From positions 1-38,130 of the forward strand of contig JAFTON010000044.1 in NCBI GenBank assembly GCA_017463765.1: DNA of 38,130 nt. The letters are read 5' to 3'. Source of the DNA: Clostridia bacterium (GTDB taxonomy: Bacteria > Bacillota > Clostridia > Oscillospirales > CAG-272). Shown here in pieces: positions 25,514-33,585 of the stretch. A program made the position numbers and the translations under genes. Position 1 is the stretch's first letter; the number at the start of each line of letters is the position of its first letter. The notes beneath the pieces were generated by a model. It searched no databases. It saw only the letters and a program-made list of their open reading frames with translations, and was not told where the DNA came from.

Positions 25514-26499
25514 AAAAAATCATCGCAACACTAATTCTCTTTACCCTCACACTCTCACTTCTCTGTTCCTGCTCTCTGTTCGATGGTCTGACAGACAATG
25601 GCGTGGGCACAAAAATCAGAATCGGCTATCTGACCGGGCCAACAGGAATGGGTCTTGCAAAGCTTATGCATGATAACGGTGGAACAGAGGGGAACGAAAA
25701 GTATGAATTCATTCCCTACACCGACTCTTCCTTTGCTACAGCAGACCTTAATAAAGGCGAGGTAGACGTAATCTGTCTTGCAACCAACGAGGCGCTTAAG
25801 TACTATAATTCCTCCGACAAGAGCACAAGAGTTCTTGCTGTAAACTGCCTTAACTCTCTCTATCTGATCTCCGACGGTGAGCACAAGGTAAACAGCCTTA
25901 AGGAGCTTGAGGGACAGACTATTTACACCTGTCAGAACGGAACTCCTGCAATTATCCTTAATTATATCATTGATTCTCTTGACCTTGACATTGAGGTATC
26001 CTATACGATCGACGATAAAACTATGGTAAAGCCTGTTGACGTTCGCTCTCAGGTTATAGACGGAAATCTTCCCTATGCGGTTATACCCGAACCAATCGTT
26101 ACGGCATCTCTTCTTAAGAATCCTGAGTACAGCGTGGATATCAACCTTGCCGATGAGTGGGCATCGATCCCTGGTCTCGAGGATATTCCCGTTACTATGG
26201 GCTGTATAGTATCTACCCAGAGCTTTATTGATGAAAACCGTGATACTCTTAACGCATTCCTTACCGAATACGAAGCATCGGTTAACTATATCGGAAATGT
26301 AGAAAATGTAGAAAACGCAGCAAATTATGTGGCAGAATGTAAAATTATGGATGCTGCTCCTGCTGCAAAGAAGGCTCTTACCAACCTTGACGGTGCAATA
26401 GCATACCTTGACGGCAAGGAGATGAAGAGCGCCCTCGAGGCCTTCTATAAGGCTATGGGAATGCCTCTTCCCACCGATGAATTCTATTATGAAAAGTAA
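25510..26499 (+). CDS. ABC transporter substrate-binding lipoprotein (NitT/TauT type)
   Basis: A 329-residue solute-binding protein. It begins with a lipoprotein signal, MKKIIATLILFTLTLSLLCSC, where Cys21 fits the lipobox L-C-S-C, with Cys19 as a second candidate. The mature part opens TKIRIGYLTGPTGMGLAKLM and contains ATADLNKGEVDVICLATNEALKYY, matching the NMT1/THI5-like and SsuA/TauA binding folds. The family members bind nitrate, sulfonates, pyrimidine precursors or other small molecules; the ligand here is not readable. It overlaps the regulator by four bases and the permease by eleven. The tail KAMGMPLPTDEFYYE is a common end in this group. Confidence 0.85.
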   Translation: MKKIIATLILFTLTLSLLCSCSLFDGLTDNGVGTKIRIGYLTGPTGMGLAKLMHDNGGTEGNEKYEFIPYTDSSFATADLNKGEVDVICLATNEALKYYNSSDKSTRVLAVNCLNSLYLISDGEHKVNSLKELEGQTIYTCQNGTPAIILNYIIDSLDLDIEVSYTIDDKTMVKPVDVRSQVIDGNLPYAVIPEPIVTASLLKNPEYSVDINLADEWASIPGLEDIPVTMGCIVSTQSFIDENRDTLNAFLTEYEASVNYIGNVENVENAANYVAECKIMDAAPAAKKALTNLDGAIAYLDGKEMKSALEAFYKAMGMPLPTDEFYYEK

Positions 26500-27271
26500 G
26501 CTTTTTACCAAAGACGTTTTTTTCCACGTTATTGTTCATAAGCTGCTTCCGATAGTAATTTTACTGTCGGTATGGGAGATTGGGGCAAGGCTATACAACA
26601 AGCCCTATTTCCTCCCCGGCTTTTTTGAGACGCTTGAAGCGCTGATAAGAATCATTGGTGATGATAATTTCTTTAAAATCATTTTTCTGACACTTCTTCG
26701 TGTGCTGACGGGAATTGCAATCGGAACGCTTACTGCAGCTCTATTCGCAATTTTTTCATATAAATTCAGCTTTCTTCATTCGCTGATCTCTCCTCTGAAT
26801 TCGGTTATCAAAGCCACTCCCGTTGCTTCGATTATTATTCTTCTATGGGTATCAATGAACGGCAATTCGCTTGCTGTATTCGTCTCATTTATGATGGTAT
26901 TCCCTATAATCTGGCAAAATATATACGATGCCTTCAGCTCAATTGACAAGGAGCTTATCGAGGTATCAAGGGTTTTCGGCTTTTCGATAAGAAAGAAGTT
27001 TGAATTACTGATTCTTCCCTCACTTAAAAAATTCTTTATTCCTGCATTCATCACTGCAATCGGTCTTGCATTCAAGGCAGAGATCGCAGCAGAGATCATT
27101 GCAGGCGTGAGAAATTCAATAGGACAGATGATTTATTACGCGAAGGACGCGCCTAAGATTGACGAGATGTTTGCCTGGACCGTCGTCGGCGTATTTTTCA
27201 GCATGCTTATTGAATGGATATCGAGAAAGGTCCTGATGCCGAAAGCAAAATTGAAGGGAGATGCATTATGA
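26489..27271 (+). CDS. ABC transporter permease (NitT/TauT type)
   Basis: A 260-residue inner-membrane permease with about six helices. It carries the binding-protein-dependent transport signature, with the coupling segment SSIDKELIEVSRVFGFSIRKKFELLILPSLKKFFIPAF and the EIAAEIIAGVRNSIGQMIYYAKD-like region typical of SsuC/TauC proteins. I use ATG 26489, within the last codons of the binding protein; an ATG at 26477 in the same frame is also possible, and neither has a strong ribosome-binding site, which fits translational coupling. Its stop overlaps the ATPase start (ATGA). Confidence 0.88.
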   Translation: MKSKLFTKDVFFHVIVHKLLPIVILLSVWEIGARLYNKPYFLPGFFETLEALIRIIGDDNFFKIIFLTLLRVLTGIAIGTLTAALFAIFSYKFSFLHSLISPLNSVIKATPVASIIILLWVSMNGNSLAVFVSFMMVFPIIWQNIYDAFSSIDKELIEVSRVFGFSIRKKFELLILPSLKKFFIPAFITAIGLAFKAEIAAEIIAGVRNSIGQMIYYAKDAPKIDEMFAWTVVGVFFSMLIEWISRKVLMPKAKLKGDAL

Positions 27272-27852
27272 GCCTGGAAATTATAAATCTTTATAAGTCC
27301 TTCGGTGACAAAAAGCTTTTCGACGGCTTCAGCTACAGCTTCTCCGACACAGGAATCTATGCCGTTATCGGTGAAAGCGGCATAGGTAAAACCACGCTGC
27401 TTCGCATGATATCGGGACTGGATACCGACTATGCCGGTGAGATAATCGGTGGTGGGATCGGTAGGGTGTCTTTCGCCTTCCAGGAATACAGACTGTTCCC
27501 CGGACTTAGCGCTATTGAAAATTTGATTTTTACAATTTCCGACAGAAAAGACGGGGCAGTATTCGATAAATGCAAAAAAATGCTTCTTACTCTCGGCTTT
27601 ACGGATAATGATATTAATCTGTTTCCGGAACAGATGTCGGGTGGAATGAAGCAGCGAGTTTCGATTGCCAGAGCAATACTTTTTGACACACCGATACTTA
27701 TTCTCGATGAGCCCACAAAGGAGCTTGACCGTCAGAACAGAGATGCCGTTATTCGACTTATTCAAAACGAAGCAAAAAGACGTCTCGTCATACTTGTTTC
27801 GCATAGCGATGAGGATATTTCTGCTCTCGGTGCCATAAAAATCCATATTTAA
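27268..27852 (+). CDS. ABC transporter ATPase (NitT/TauT type), compact
   Basis: This 194-residue ATPase drives the importer. Walker A is GESGIGKTTLL (about 34-44), the Q-loop is in FAFQEYRLFPG, the signature is MSGGMKQRVSIARA and Walker B is LILDEPTKELD, with the switch histidine in VSHSDED. It is short for the family (usually about 240-260), lacking most residues after the H-loop; this minimal form still keeps every catalytic motif. I start it at ATG 27268, which overlaps the permease stop and has GGGAG upstream, rather than at an in-frame ATG 54 bases earlier inside the permease gene. It is the last gene of the operon and is followed by a terminator. Confidence 0.9.
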   Translation: MSLEIINLYKSFGDKKLFDGFSYSFSDTGIYAVIGESGIGKTTLLRMISGLDTDYAGEIIGGGIGRVSFAFQEYRLFPGLSAIENLIFTISDRKDGAVFDKCKKMLLTLGFTDNDINLFPEQMSGGMKQRVSIARAILFDTPILILDEPTKELDRQNRDAVIRLIQNEAKRRLVILVSHSDEDISALGAIKIHI

Positions 27853-27863
27853 TTTAATAATTA

Positions 27864-27900
27864 ATGCCGTTTTTAGTTATTCTGATGACGGCATTTTTTT
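27864..27900 (+). terminator. Rho-independent terminator of the Crp/Fnr-ABC operon
   Basis: ATGCCGT (27864-27870) pairs with ACGGCAT (27888-27894) around a 17-base loop and is followed by seven T. It begins 12 bases after the ATPase stop. Confidence 0.85.
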
Positions 27901-27927
27901 ATTGCTTCCTAAAATTATTATTTATAC

Positions 27928-27956
27928 TTGCAAAGTTTATTTTGTTGTGCTATAAT
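27928..27956 (+). promoter_or_regulatory. Sigma-A type promoter of the rpiR-ispH/rpsA gene set
   Basis: TTGCAA (27928-27933) and a perfect TATAAT (27951-27956) are 17 bases apart. The expected start near 27963 leaves about 30 bases before ATG 27995. The next genes follow with overlaps or short gaps up to 33534, so this may drive all four. Confidence 0.8.
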
Positions 27957-27994
27957 GGTATTTGTAAAATTTTGTTTTATACGAGGTGCTAATC

Positions 27995-28852
27995 ATGGCT
28001 GCTGACATTTCCGAGAGAATTAAAGCCGTCTTTCCTACCCTGTCCAAAGGACAGAAGAAAATCGCAAATGCCGTACTTAATAACTATGACAAGGTTGCAT
28101 ATCTCACTGCTGCGAAGCTTGGTGAGCTTGTAGGCGTGTCGGAATCCACTGTTGTAAGATTTGCCGATGAGCTTGGCTTTGAGGGCTACTCACAGTTCCA
28201 GCTTGCCGTTCAGGAGCTTGTACGTATCAAGCTGACTCCAAATCAGCGTATTGAGATTACAAAGCAGCGTATCGGTCACGGTGACATAATTGATAATGTT
28301 ATGGAATCTGATATCAACAAGATAAAGTACACCCTGGAGCATCTTGACAGAGATGCATTCAACCGTTCGGTCGATGCTATTCTTGAAGCAAAAAATATTT
28401 ACATTATGGGTGCGAGAAGCTCCGAGCCTATTGCAAGACTTCTCTCCTATAATCTTTCGCTTATTTTTGACAACGTAAGACTTGTTGTTCCCACCTCATC
28501 TGCAGAGGTATTTGAGCAGATGTATTCGGTAAGCGAGGATGACGTGGTTATCGCCTTTTCCTTCCCGAGATACTCATCAAAGATGATAAACGGTGTAAAA
28601 TTCGCAAGACAGAAGAATGCTAAGGTTATCGTTTTCACCGATTCTAACGTTTCTCCTATTGCAGAATTTGCTCACTGTCTGCTTATTGCTCAGTCGGATA
28701 TGGCGTCCTTTATGGATTCGCTTGTTGCTCCACTCAGCATTATCAACGCTATAATTATTGAGATCACCTCACGCAGAGAGGATCAGATAACCGAAAGGTT
28801 TGATGCTCTTGAAAAGCTGTGGGATGAATATGAGGTTTATGCAAAACGCTGA
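27995..28852 (+). CDS. MurR/RpiR family transcriptional regulator
   Basis: A 285-residue regulator with an N-terminal HTH_6 domain (residues about 5-80: TLSKGQKKIANAVL, VGVSESTVVRFADELGFEGYSQF) and a C-terminal SIS sugar-phosphate-binding domain (about 115-260: IYIMGARSSEPIA, VIAFSFPRYSSKM). RpiR proteins usually sense phosphosugars. ATG 27995 is used because GAGGTG lies six bases upstream; a GTG at 27986 overlaps that site. In Clostridia an RpiR gene often precedes the HI0933-type flavoprotein and cmk, as here, but what it regulates is not known. The next gene overlaps its end by about 14 bases. Confidence 0.9.
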   Translation: MAADISERIKAVFPTLSKGQKKIANAVLNNYDKVAYLTAAKLGELVGVSESTVVRFADELGFEGYSQFQLAVQELVRIKLTPNQRIEITKQRIGHGDIIDNVMESDINKIKYTLEHLDRDAFNRSVDAILEAKNIYIMGARSSEPIARLLSYNLSLIFDNVRLVVPTSSAEVFEQMYSVSEDDVVIAFSFPRYSSKMINGVKFARQKNAKVIVFTDSNVSPIAEFAHCLLIAQSDMASFMDSLVAPLSIINAIIIEITSRREDQITERFDALEKLWDEYEVYAKR

Positions 28853-30086
28853 ATATAATTCTATAAAAATTGCCGTTATCGGTGGTGGAGCTGCAGGAAT
28901 GATGGCAGCAGGAACTGCCGTGCTCTATGGCGCAGAGGTTACAATATTCGAGTCAACCGACAGACTTGGTAAGAAGCTTGCCATAACCGGCAAAGGACGA
29001 TGTAACGTTACAAACAACTGCACACGCGATGAGTTCTTGGAAGCTGTGACAAAGAACCCGAGATTTCTCTATGCTGCTTTGTCGGCTTTTTCAACCGAGG
29101 ATACGATGAATCTGTTTGAGTCGCTTGGCGTTAAGCTTAAGACCGAGCGTGGCAGACGTGTCTTTCCCGAGAGTGAGAAGGCTATTGATATTGTCAACGC
29201 CCTCAGAAACTATTCCTCAGGAGCAAACCTGATTCATAAAAAGGTCAGCCTGATTGAAAAGATTGACTCGGGTTTTGTAATCACTGCCGCGAAGAAAGAA
29301 TATAAATTTGATAAGGTTATCATTTGCACCGGTGGAAAGTCCTATCCACTGACGGGGTCCGACGGCTCGGGTTACAGGCTGGCAATGAAGCTTGGACATA
29401 GTGTTACAGAGCTTATTCCCTCGCTTATCCCACTTACCAGCCATTCTCCACTCTGCCGTGATATGCAGGGATTGTCTCTTAAAAATGTTAAAATCAGCAT
29501 AAAAGACGAGGCAGACCGTGTTTTATATAGCGATTTCGGTGAAATGATGTTCGCCCACTTCGGTGTTACGGGCCCGGTTATTTTATCTGCCTCGGCACAT
29601 ATCCGTGACAGAGATATTTCTACACTTAAGCTTTGCATCGACCTTAAGCCTGCGCTTGATGAAGCGACGCTTGATAAAAGGCTGCTATCGGATTTTTCAA
29701 AGAAGTCGAACAAGGATCTGATTAATGCGCTTGGCGAATTGCTTCCCTCCAAGATGATTGAACCTTTTATCGCTCTGTCGGGTATTGACGGACGCAAGAA
29801 GGTTAATTCTATAACCAAGGAGGAGCGTAAGGCTCTGCTTGATACGCTTAAGTGCTTCGTTATTCCTCTCGACGGCTTTCGACCTATCGAGGAAGCGATT
29901 GTTACCTCGGGTGGCGTTGAGGTAAAGGAAATCTCGCCTAAGACTATGGAATCAAAGCTTTGCCAGGGTCTTTTCTTCGCGGGCGAGGTTATCGACGTTG
30001 ATGCATACACAGGTGGATACAACCTTCAGATCGCCTTTTCAACCGGATATCTGGCAGGAAAAAGCGCGGCAGAAGCTTTTTATTGA
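28839..30086 (+). CDS. HI0933/BaiN-like NAD(P)/FAD-dependent oxidoreductase
   Basis: A flavoprotein of about 415 residues. The FAD-binding Rossmann motif IAVIGGGAAGMMAAGTA is near the start, followed by the family's GKKLAITGKGRCNVTNNC and FGVTGPVILSASAH. The closing FAGEVIDVDAYTGGYNLQIAFSTGYLAG is fully conserved. The family includes BaiN of bile-acid metabolising Clostridia and YhiN/HI0933; its general role is unproved, though tRNA or redox functions have been suggested for relatives. The start is uncertain: ATG 28839 follows GAGG closely, and ATG 28830 and 28800 are in frame upstream. All overlap the RpiR gene, so the two are coupled. Confidence 0.9.
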   Translation: MQNAEYNSIKIAVIGGGAAGMMAAGTAVLYGAEVTIFESTDRLGKKLAITGKGRCNVTNNCTRDEFLEAVTKNPRFLYAALSAFSTEDTMNLFESLGVKLKTERGRRVFPESEKAIDIVNALRNYSSGANLIHKKVSLIEKIDSGFVITAAKKEYKFDKVIICTGGKSYPLTGSDGSGYRLAMKLGHSVTELIPSLIPLTSHSPLCRDMQGLSLKNVKISIKDEADRVLYSDFGEMMFAHFGVTGPVILSASAHIRDRDISTLKLCIDLKPALDEATLDKRLLSDFSKKSNKDLINALGELLPSKMIEPFIALSGIDGRKKVNSITKEERKALLDTLKCFVIPLDGFRPIEEAIVTSGGVEVKEISPKTMESKLCQGLFFAGEVIDVDAYTGGYNLQIAFSTGYLAGKSAAEAFY

Positions 30087-30127
30087 TGCTTAAAACCATT
30101 TATTAATTAATCTGAACAGGAGCTTTT

Positions 30128-31459
30128 ATGATCAGAATAGCTATTGACGGCCCGGGTGGCGCAGGCAAGTCCAGCGTTGCTAAGGCTGTATCCAAGGCAC
30201 TGGGCATTATTTACGTTGACACCGGTGCACTCTACCGTAATATCGGTTTGTATATGCTCGACTCGGGCATTGATCCTAAGAACAGAGAGGCTGTTATACC
30301 GGCTCTGTCTGATATAAAAATCGAGATGTCCTTCCGTGACGGCAGACAGGTTATACTTCTTAACGGACGTGACAGAGGTGATGAAATTCGTACCCCCGAG
30401 GCATCTATGGCTGCTTCAAGCGTAAGTGCAATTCCCGAGGTTCGTGATTTCCTTCTTGATCTACAGCGCAGCACTGCAAAAAAGAACAGTGTGGTTATGG
30501 ACGGACGTGATATCGGTACGGTAATTCTCCCCGATGCCGAGGTTAAAATTTTCCTTACTGCATCCTCTAAGGCACGTGCAGAGAGACGGTTCAAGGAGCT
30601 TCGCGCCAAGGGCAGCAACGTTACCTTCGAGCAGGTTTACAGCGAGATGGTTGAGCGTGACAAAAACGACTCTACAAGAGCCGTAGCTCCCTGCGTTAAG
30701 GCGAAGGATGCAACACTTGTGGATAACTCAAAGCTTACCGAGGCAGAGACGGTTCAGAAAATCCTTAAGATCGTTAAGAAAAAAACCAAGGATACCACTC
30801 ATCTCTATCAGGTGCTTAAGGTTATCGTAGGCCCGATTTATCGCCTTCTGTTCAACGTTCGCGTTAAGGGTAAGGAAAATATACCCCGTGAGGGTGGTGT
30901 GCTTCTCTGCCCCAATCATCTTGCAGCTGTCGACGTTATCACCGTAGGCGTTGCCTCACCCCGTCAGATCACCTGTATTGCGAAAAAGGAGCTGTTCTCC
31001 ATTCCTCTGCTCGGTGGAATGATAAAGGCTCTTGGTGCCGTCAAAATCGACCGAGGTGGCGCAGACGTTGGCGCAATAAAGGCTGCAGTATCTGCTATTG
31101 AGAACGGCAGAACTGTTGTTATCTTCCCTCAGGGGCACAGATGTCCGGGCGTCAATCTTGAATCTACCGAAATAAGACACGGTGCAGGCTTTATTTCCTA
31201 TCATGCAAAATGCGACGTTATCCCCGTTTGTATCAACGTAAAAAAGGGTAAATACGGCATCTTCCGTAAAACCGAGATTATCTTCGGCGCTCCGATCAGA
31301 TATTCCTCCCTCGGCTTCAACCGGGGTGGCCGTGACGAGTATGCTGCTGCAACAAAAAAGGTATTCGACGAGATAATCACTCTCGGTACGGAGTTCAGGT
31401 CGCTTCCCGACTATGATCCCTCTAAGGATCGCATCAAAAATAAGAAGAGGAAGAGATAA
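30128..31459 (+). CDS. cmk: Cytidylate kinase fused to a PlsC-type acyltransferase
   Basis: One 443-residue protein with two enzymes. Residues 1-220 are (d)CMP kinase: P-loop GPGGAGKSS (8-16), VDTGALYR and MDGRDIGTVILPDAEVKIFLTAS. A basic linker (VKKKTKDTT) leads to a lysophosphatidic-acid acyltransferase domain (about 236-443). This has the H-x4-D catalytic motif at His264-Asp269 in NHLAAVD. The usual FPEGTR block reads FPQGHR (335-338). CMP kinase supplies CDP/CTP and PlsC makes phosphatidic acid, the two substrates for CDP-diacylglycerol, so the fusion joins neighbouring needs of lipid synthesis. CAGGAG precedes the ATG. The two genes are commonly adjacent in Clostridia; the reading frame here is open throughout, so the fusion looks real. 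Confidence 0.9.
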   Translation: MIRIAIDGPGGAGKSSVAKAVSKALGIIYVDTGALYRNIGLYMLDSGIDPKNREAVIPALSDIKIEMSFRDGRQVILLNGRDRGDEIRTPEASMAASSVSAIPEVRDFLLDLQRSTAKKNSVVMDGRDIGTVILPDAEVKIFLTASSKARAERRFKELRAKGSNVTFEQVYSEMVERDKNDSTRAVAPCVKAKDATLVDNSKLTEAETVQKILKIVKKKTKDTTHLYQVLKVIVGPIYRLLFNVRVKGKENIPREGGVLLCPNHLAAVDVITVGVASPRQITCIAKKELFSIPLLGGMIKALGAVKIDRGGADVGAIKAAVSAIENGRTVVIFPQGHRCPGVNLESTEIRHGAGFISYHAKCDVIPVCINVKKGKYGIFRKTEIIFGAPIRYSSLGFNRGGRDEYAAATKKVFDEIITLGTEFRSLPDYDPSKDRIKNKKRKR

Positions 31460-31461
31460 GC

Positions 31462-33534
31462 TTGGAAATTATTCTTTCGAAAAATGCCGGCTTTTGTCCG
31501 GGAGTACGTAGGGCTGATAAGGCTGTAAGCGAGCTTATCGACAACAAAGGCGAAAATGATCTGATCTTTACTCTCGGGCCTCTTATTCATAACGGAGTAT
31601 ACGTTTCTGCTCTCGAGGAGAAAGGCGTCAGGGCGATAAGCATCAGCCAGGTTGAAGATATTATCAAGGCGAACCCAAAGATGAATATCACCCTTGTGGT
31701 ACGAACTCACGGAATATCGGTGGAGGATGACCTCTTTCTTCAAAAGCTTGAAAGTGAGTATCACAATTTCAGACTTATCGATATGACCTGCCCTTCGGTT
31801 AAGAAAATACACGAAATCGCAAGAAGCAAAACCAACGAGGACACCTATTTTCTCCTCTTCGGATCAAAGACACATCCCGAGTCGGTAGCTACCATAAGCT
31901 ATGCGAAGGGCGAAAAAATGATATTTTCCTCACTTGAGGAGCTTGAAAGGATAGATTTTCAAGGCAAAACGCCCATTTTATGCGCCCAAACTACTGCAAA
32001 TTTGTTGCAGTTTACACAAATTAAAAAAATTTTTAAAAAACTATATACAAATGCGATTTTTTTTGATACAATATGTAGTGTCACTGAAAATCGTCAGTAT
32101 GAGGCAATTGATATTGCCAAGAAGTCCGACGTTATGATTGTCATAGGCGGAAGGGACAGCTCCAATACTGCAAAGCTGTATAGCTTATGTAGCGAGGTCT
32201 GCCCCAAAGTTTTATTGATCGAGACGCTGCGTGATTTAACAACTGATTTTCCTGACAGCGCGCATTGCGCAGGAATAACCGCGGGTGCTTCCACCCCCGA
32301 CGGTATAATAATGGAGGTTTTTAAAGCAATGGAAAACTTTAGTCAAATGTTGGAAGGCTCACTCAAAACTTTACATACAGGAGAAACAGTTACCGGTACC
32401 GTATTCACCATCGGCCAGAACGAGATCAAGCTTGATCTTGGTGCTAAGTTCACCGGCGTGCTCACCAGAGAGCAGATTACTGATGATCCCGACGTAAAGC
32501 TCAGCGAAATGTTCAAGATCGGCGACCAGGTTGACGTTTTCGTTATCAGAGTAGAAGACGGCAAGGGTATCGCAACCGTATCTAAGAAGAGAGTTGACGC
32601 CGACAATAGCTGGGTTGTTCTCAAGGACGCTCACGAGAACGGAACTGTTATCGAGGGCAAGATCGTTTCTCTTACAAAGGGTGGCGTTCTTCTTTCCTAT
32701 CTTGGCAACACAGTATTCATCCCTGCATCTCAGACAGGCATCGCAAGAGGTGGTGACCTTTCTGCACTTGTAGGCACAATTCAGAGAGTTCGCATCATCG
32801 AGTTCGACGTAGCAAAGAAAAAGGCTCTCGGTTCTATCAAGGTAATTCTTAACGAGGAAAAGAAGGCTCGTGAGGACGCTGTCTGGGCTACTCTCGAGGT
32901 TGGCGCTGAGTTCGTTGGCGTTGTTAAGAATCTTACTAACTACGGCGCTTTCGTTGATATCGGTGGCGTTGACGGCATGGTTCACAACTCCGAGCTTTCC
33001 TGGAAGAGAATCAAGCATCCTTCTCAGGTTGTATCCGTTGGTCAGGAGATCAAGGTATACATCAAGGAGCTTGACGTAGAAAAGAGAAGAATTTCTCTCG
33101 GCTACAAGACACAGGATATGGACTGCTGGTACAAGTTCACTCAGGAATACAAGGTTGGCGATGTTGTTTCTGCAAAGATCGTTTCCATTATGCCCTTCGG
33201 TGCTTTTGCTGAGGTATATGAGGACGTTGACGGTCTTATTCACATCTCCAGAATCTCTACCGAGAGAATCAGCTCCCCTGCTGACGTTCTTAAGGTTGGC
33301 GACGTTGTAGACGTTAAGATCATTGAGATTGACAACGAGAACAGAAAGCTTGCTCTTTCCATCCGTGCTCTTATTGAGGCTGAGCAGAGAGCTGCAGCTG
33401 CTGAAGCACGTGCCGCTGAGAAGGCTGCAAGAGAGGCTGAAAAGGCTGAGAGAGATGCTGAGGCTGCTGCTGAGGCAGAGAGAATCGCTCAGGAGAGAGC
33501 TGACATGGCTCCCTACATTGTAGGTTCCATCTAA
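31462..33534 (+). CDS. ispH: IspH (HMBPP reductase) fused to ribosomal protein S1-like domains
   Basis: A 690-residue fusion. Residues 1-290 are 4-hydroxy-3-methylbut-2-enyl diphosphate reductase, last step of the MEP isoprenoid pathway, with cluster cysteines Cys12 (GFCPGVRRA), Cys110 (TCPSV) and Cys205 (ICSVTENRQ) and His83 in THG. From about 307 come four S1 RNA-binding domains (starting near GETVTGTV, GTVIEGKIV, GAEFVGVVK and GDVVSAKIV). An Ala/Glu/Arg-rich helical tail precedes IVGSI. This IspH-RpsA fusion is well known in Clostridia. The start is TTG, two bases after the cmk-plsC stop. The S1 half uses codons typical of highly expressed genes, while the IspH half is more AT-rich, including a strongly AT-rich stretch around 32010-32075. 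Confidence 0.95.
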   Translation: MEIILSKNAGFCPGVRRADKAVSELIDNKGENDLIFTLGPLIHNGVYVSALEEKGVRAISISQVEDIIKANPKMNITLVVRTHGISVEDDLFLQKLESEYHNFRLIDMTCPSVKKIHEIARSKTNEDTYFLLFGSKTHPESVATISYAKGEKMIFSSLEELERIDFQGKTPILCAQTTANLLQFTQIKKIFKKLYTNAIFFDTICSVTENRQYEAIDIAKKSDVMIVIGGRDSSNTAKLYSLCSEVCPKVLLIETLRDLTTDFPDSAHCAGITAGASTPDGIIMEVFKAMENFSQMLEGSLKTLHTGETVTGTVFTIGQNEIKLDLGAKFTGVLTREQITDDPDVKLSEMFKIGDQVDVFVIRVEDGKGIATVSKKRVDADNSWVVLKDAHENGTVIEGKIVSLTKGGVLLSYLGNTVFIPASQTGIARGGDLSALVGTIQRVRIIEFDVAKKKALGSIKVILNEEKKAREDAVWATLEVGAEFVGVVKNLTNYGAFVDIGGVDGMVHNSELSWKRIKHPSQVVSVGQEIKVYIKELDVEKRRISLGYKTQDMDCWYKFTQEYKVGDVVSAKIVSIMPFGAFAEVYEDVDGLIHISRISTERISSPADVLKVGDVVDVKIIEIDNENRKLALSIRALIEAEQRAAAAEARAAEKAAREAEKAERDAEAAAEAERIAQERADMAPYIVGSI

Positions 33535-33557
33535 TAAACAATTATTAACTGCTATGA

Positions 33558-33585
33558 AAGGCGTGCCGAATGGTGCGCCTTTTTT
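33558..33585 (+). terminator. Rho-independent terminator after ispH-rpsA
   Basis: AAGGCGTGCC (33558-33567) pairs with GGTGCGCCTT (33572-33581), with two G-U pairs and a GAAT loop, followed by a T-run to 33585. It overlaps the stop of the convergent gene at 33584-33586. Confidence 0.85.
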
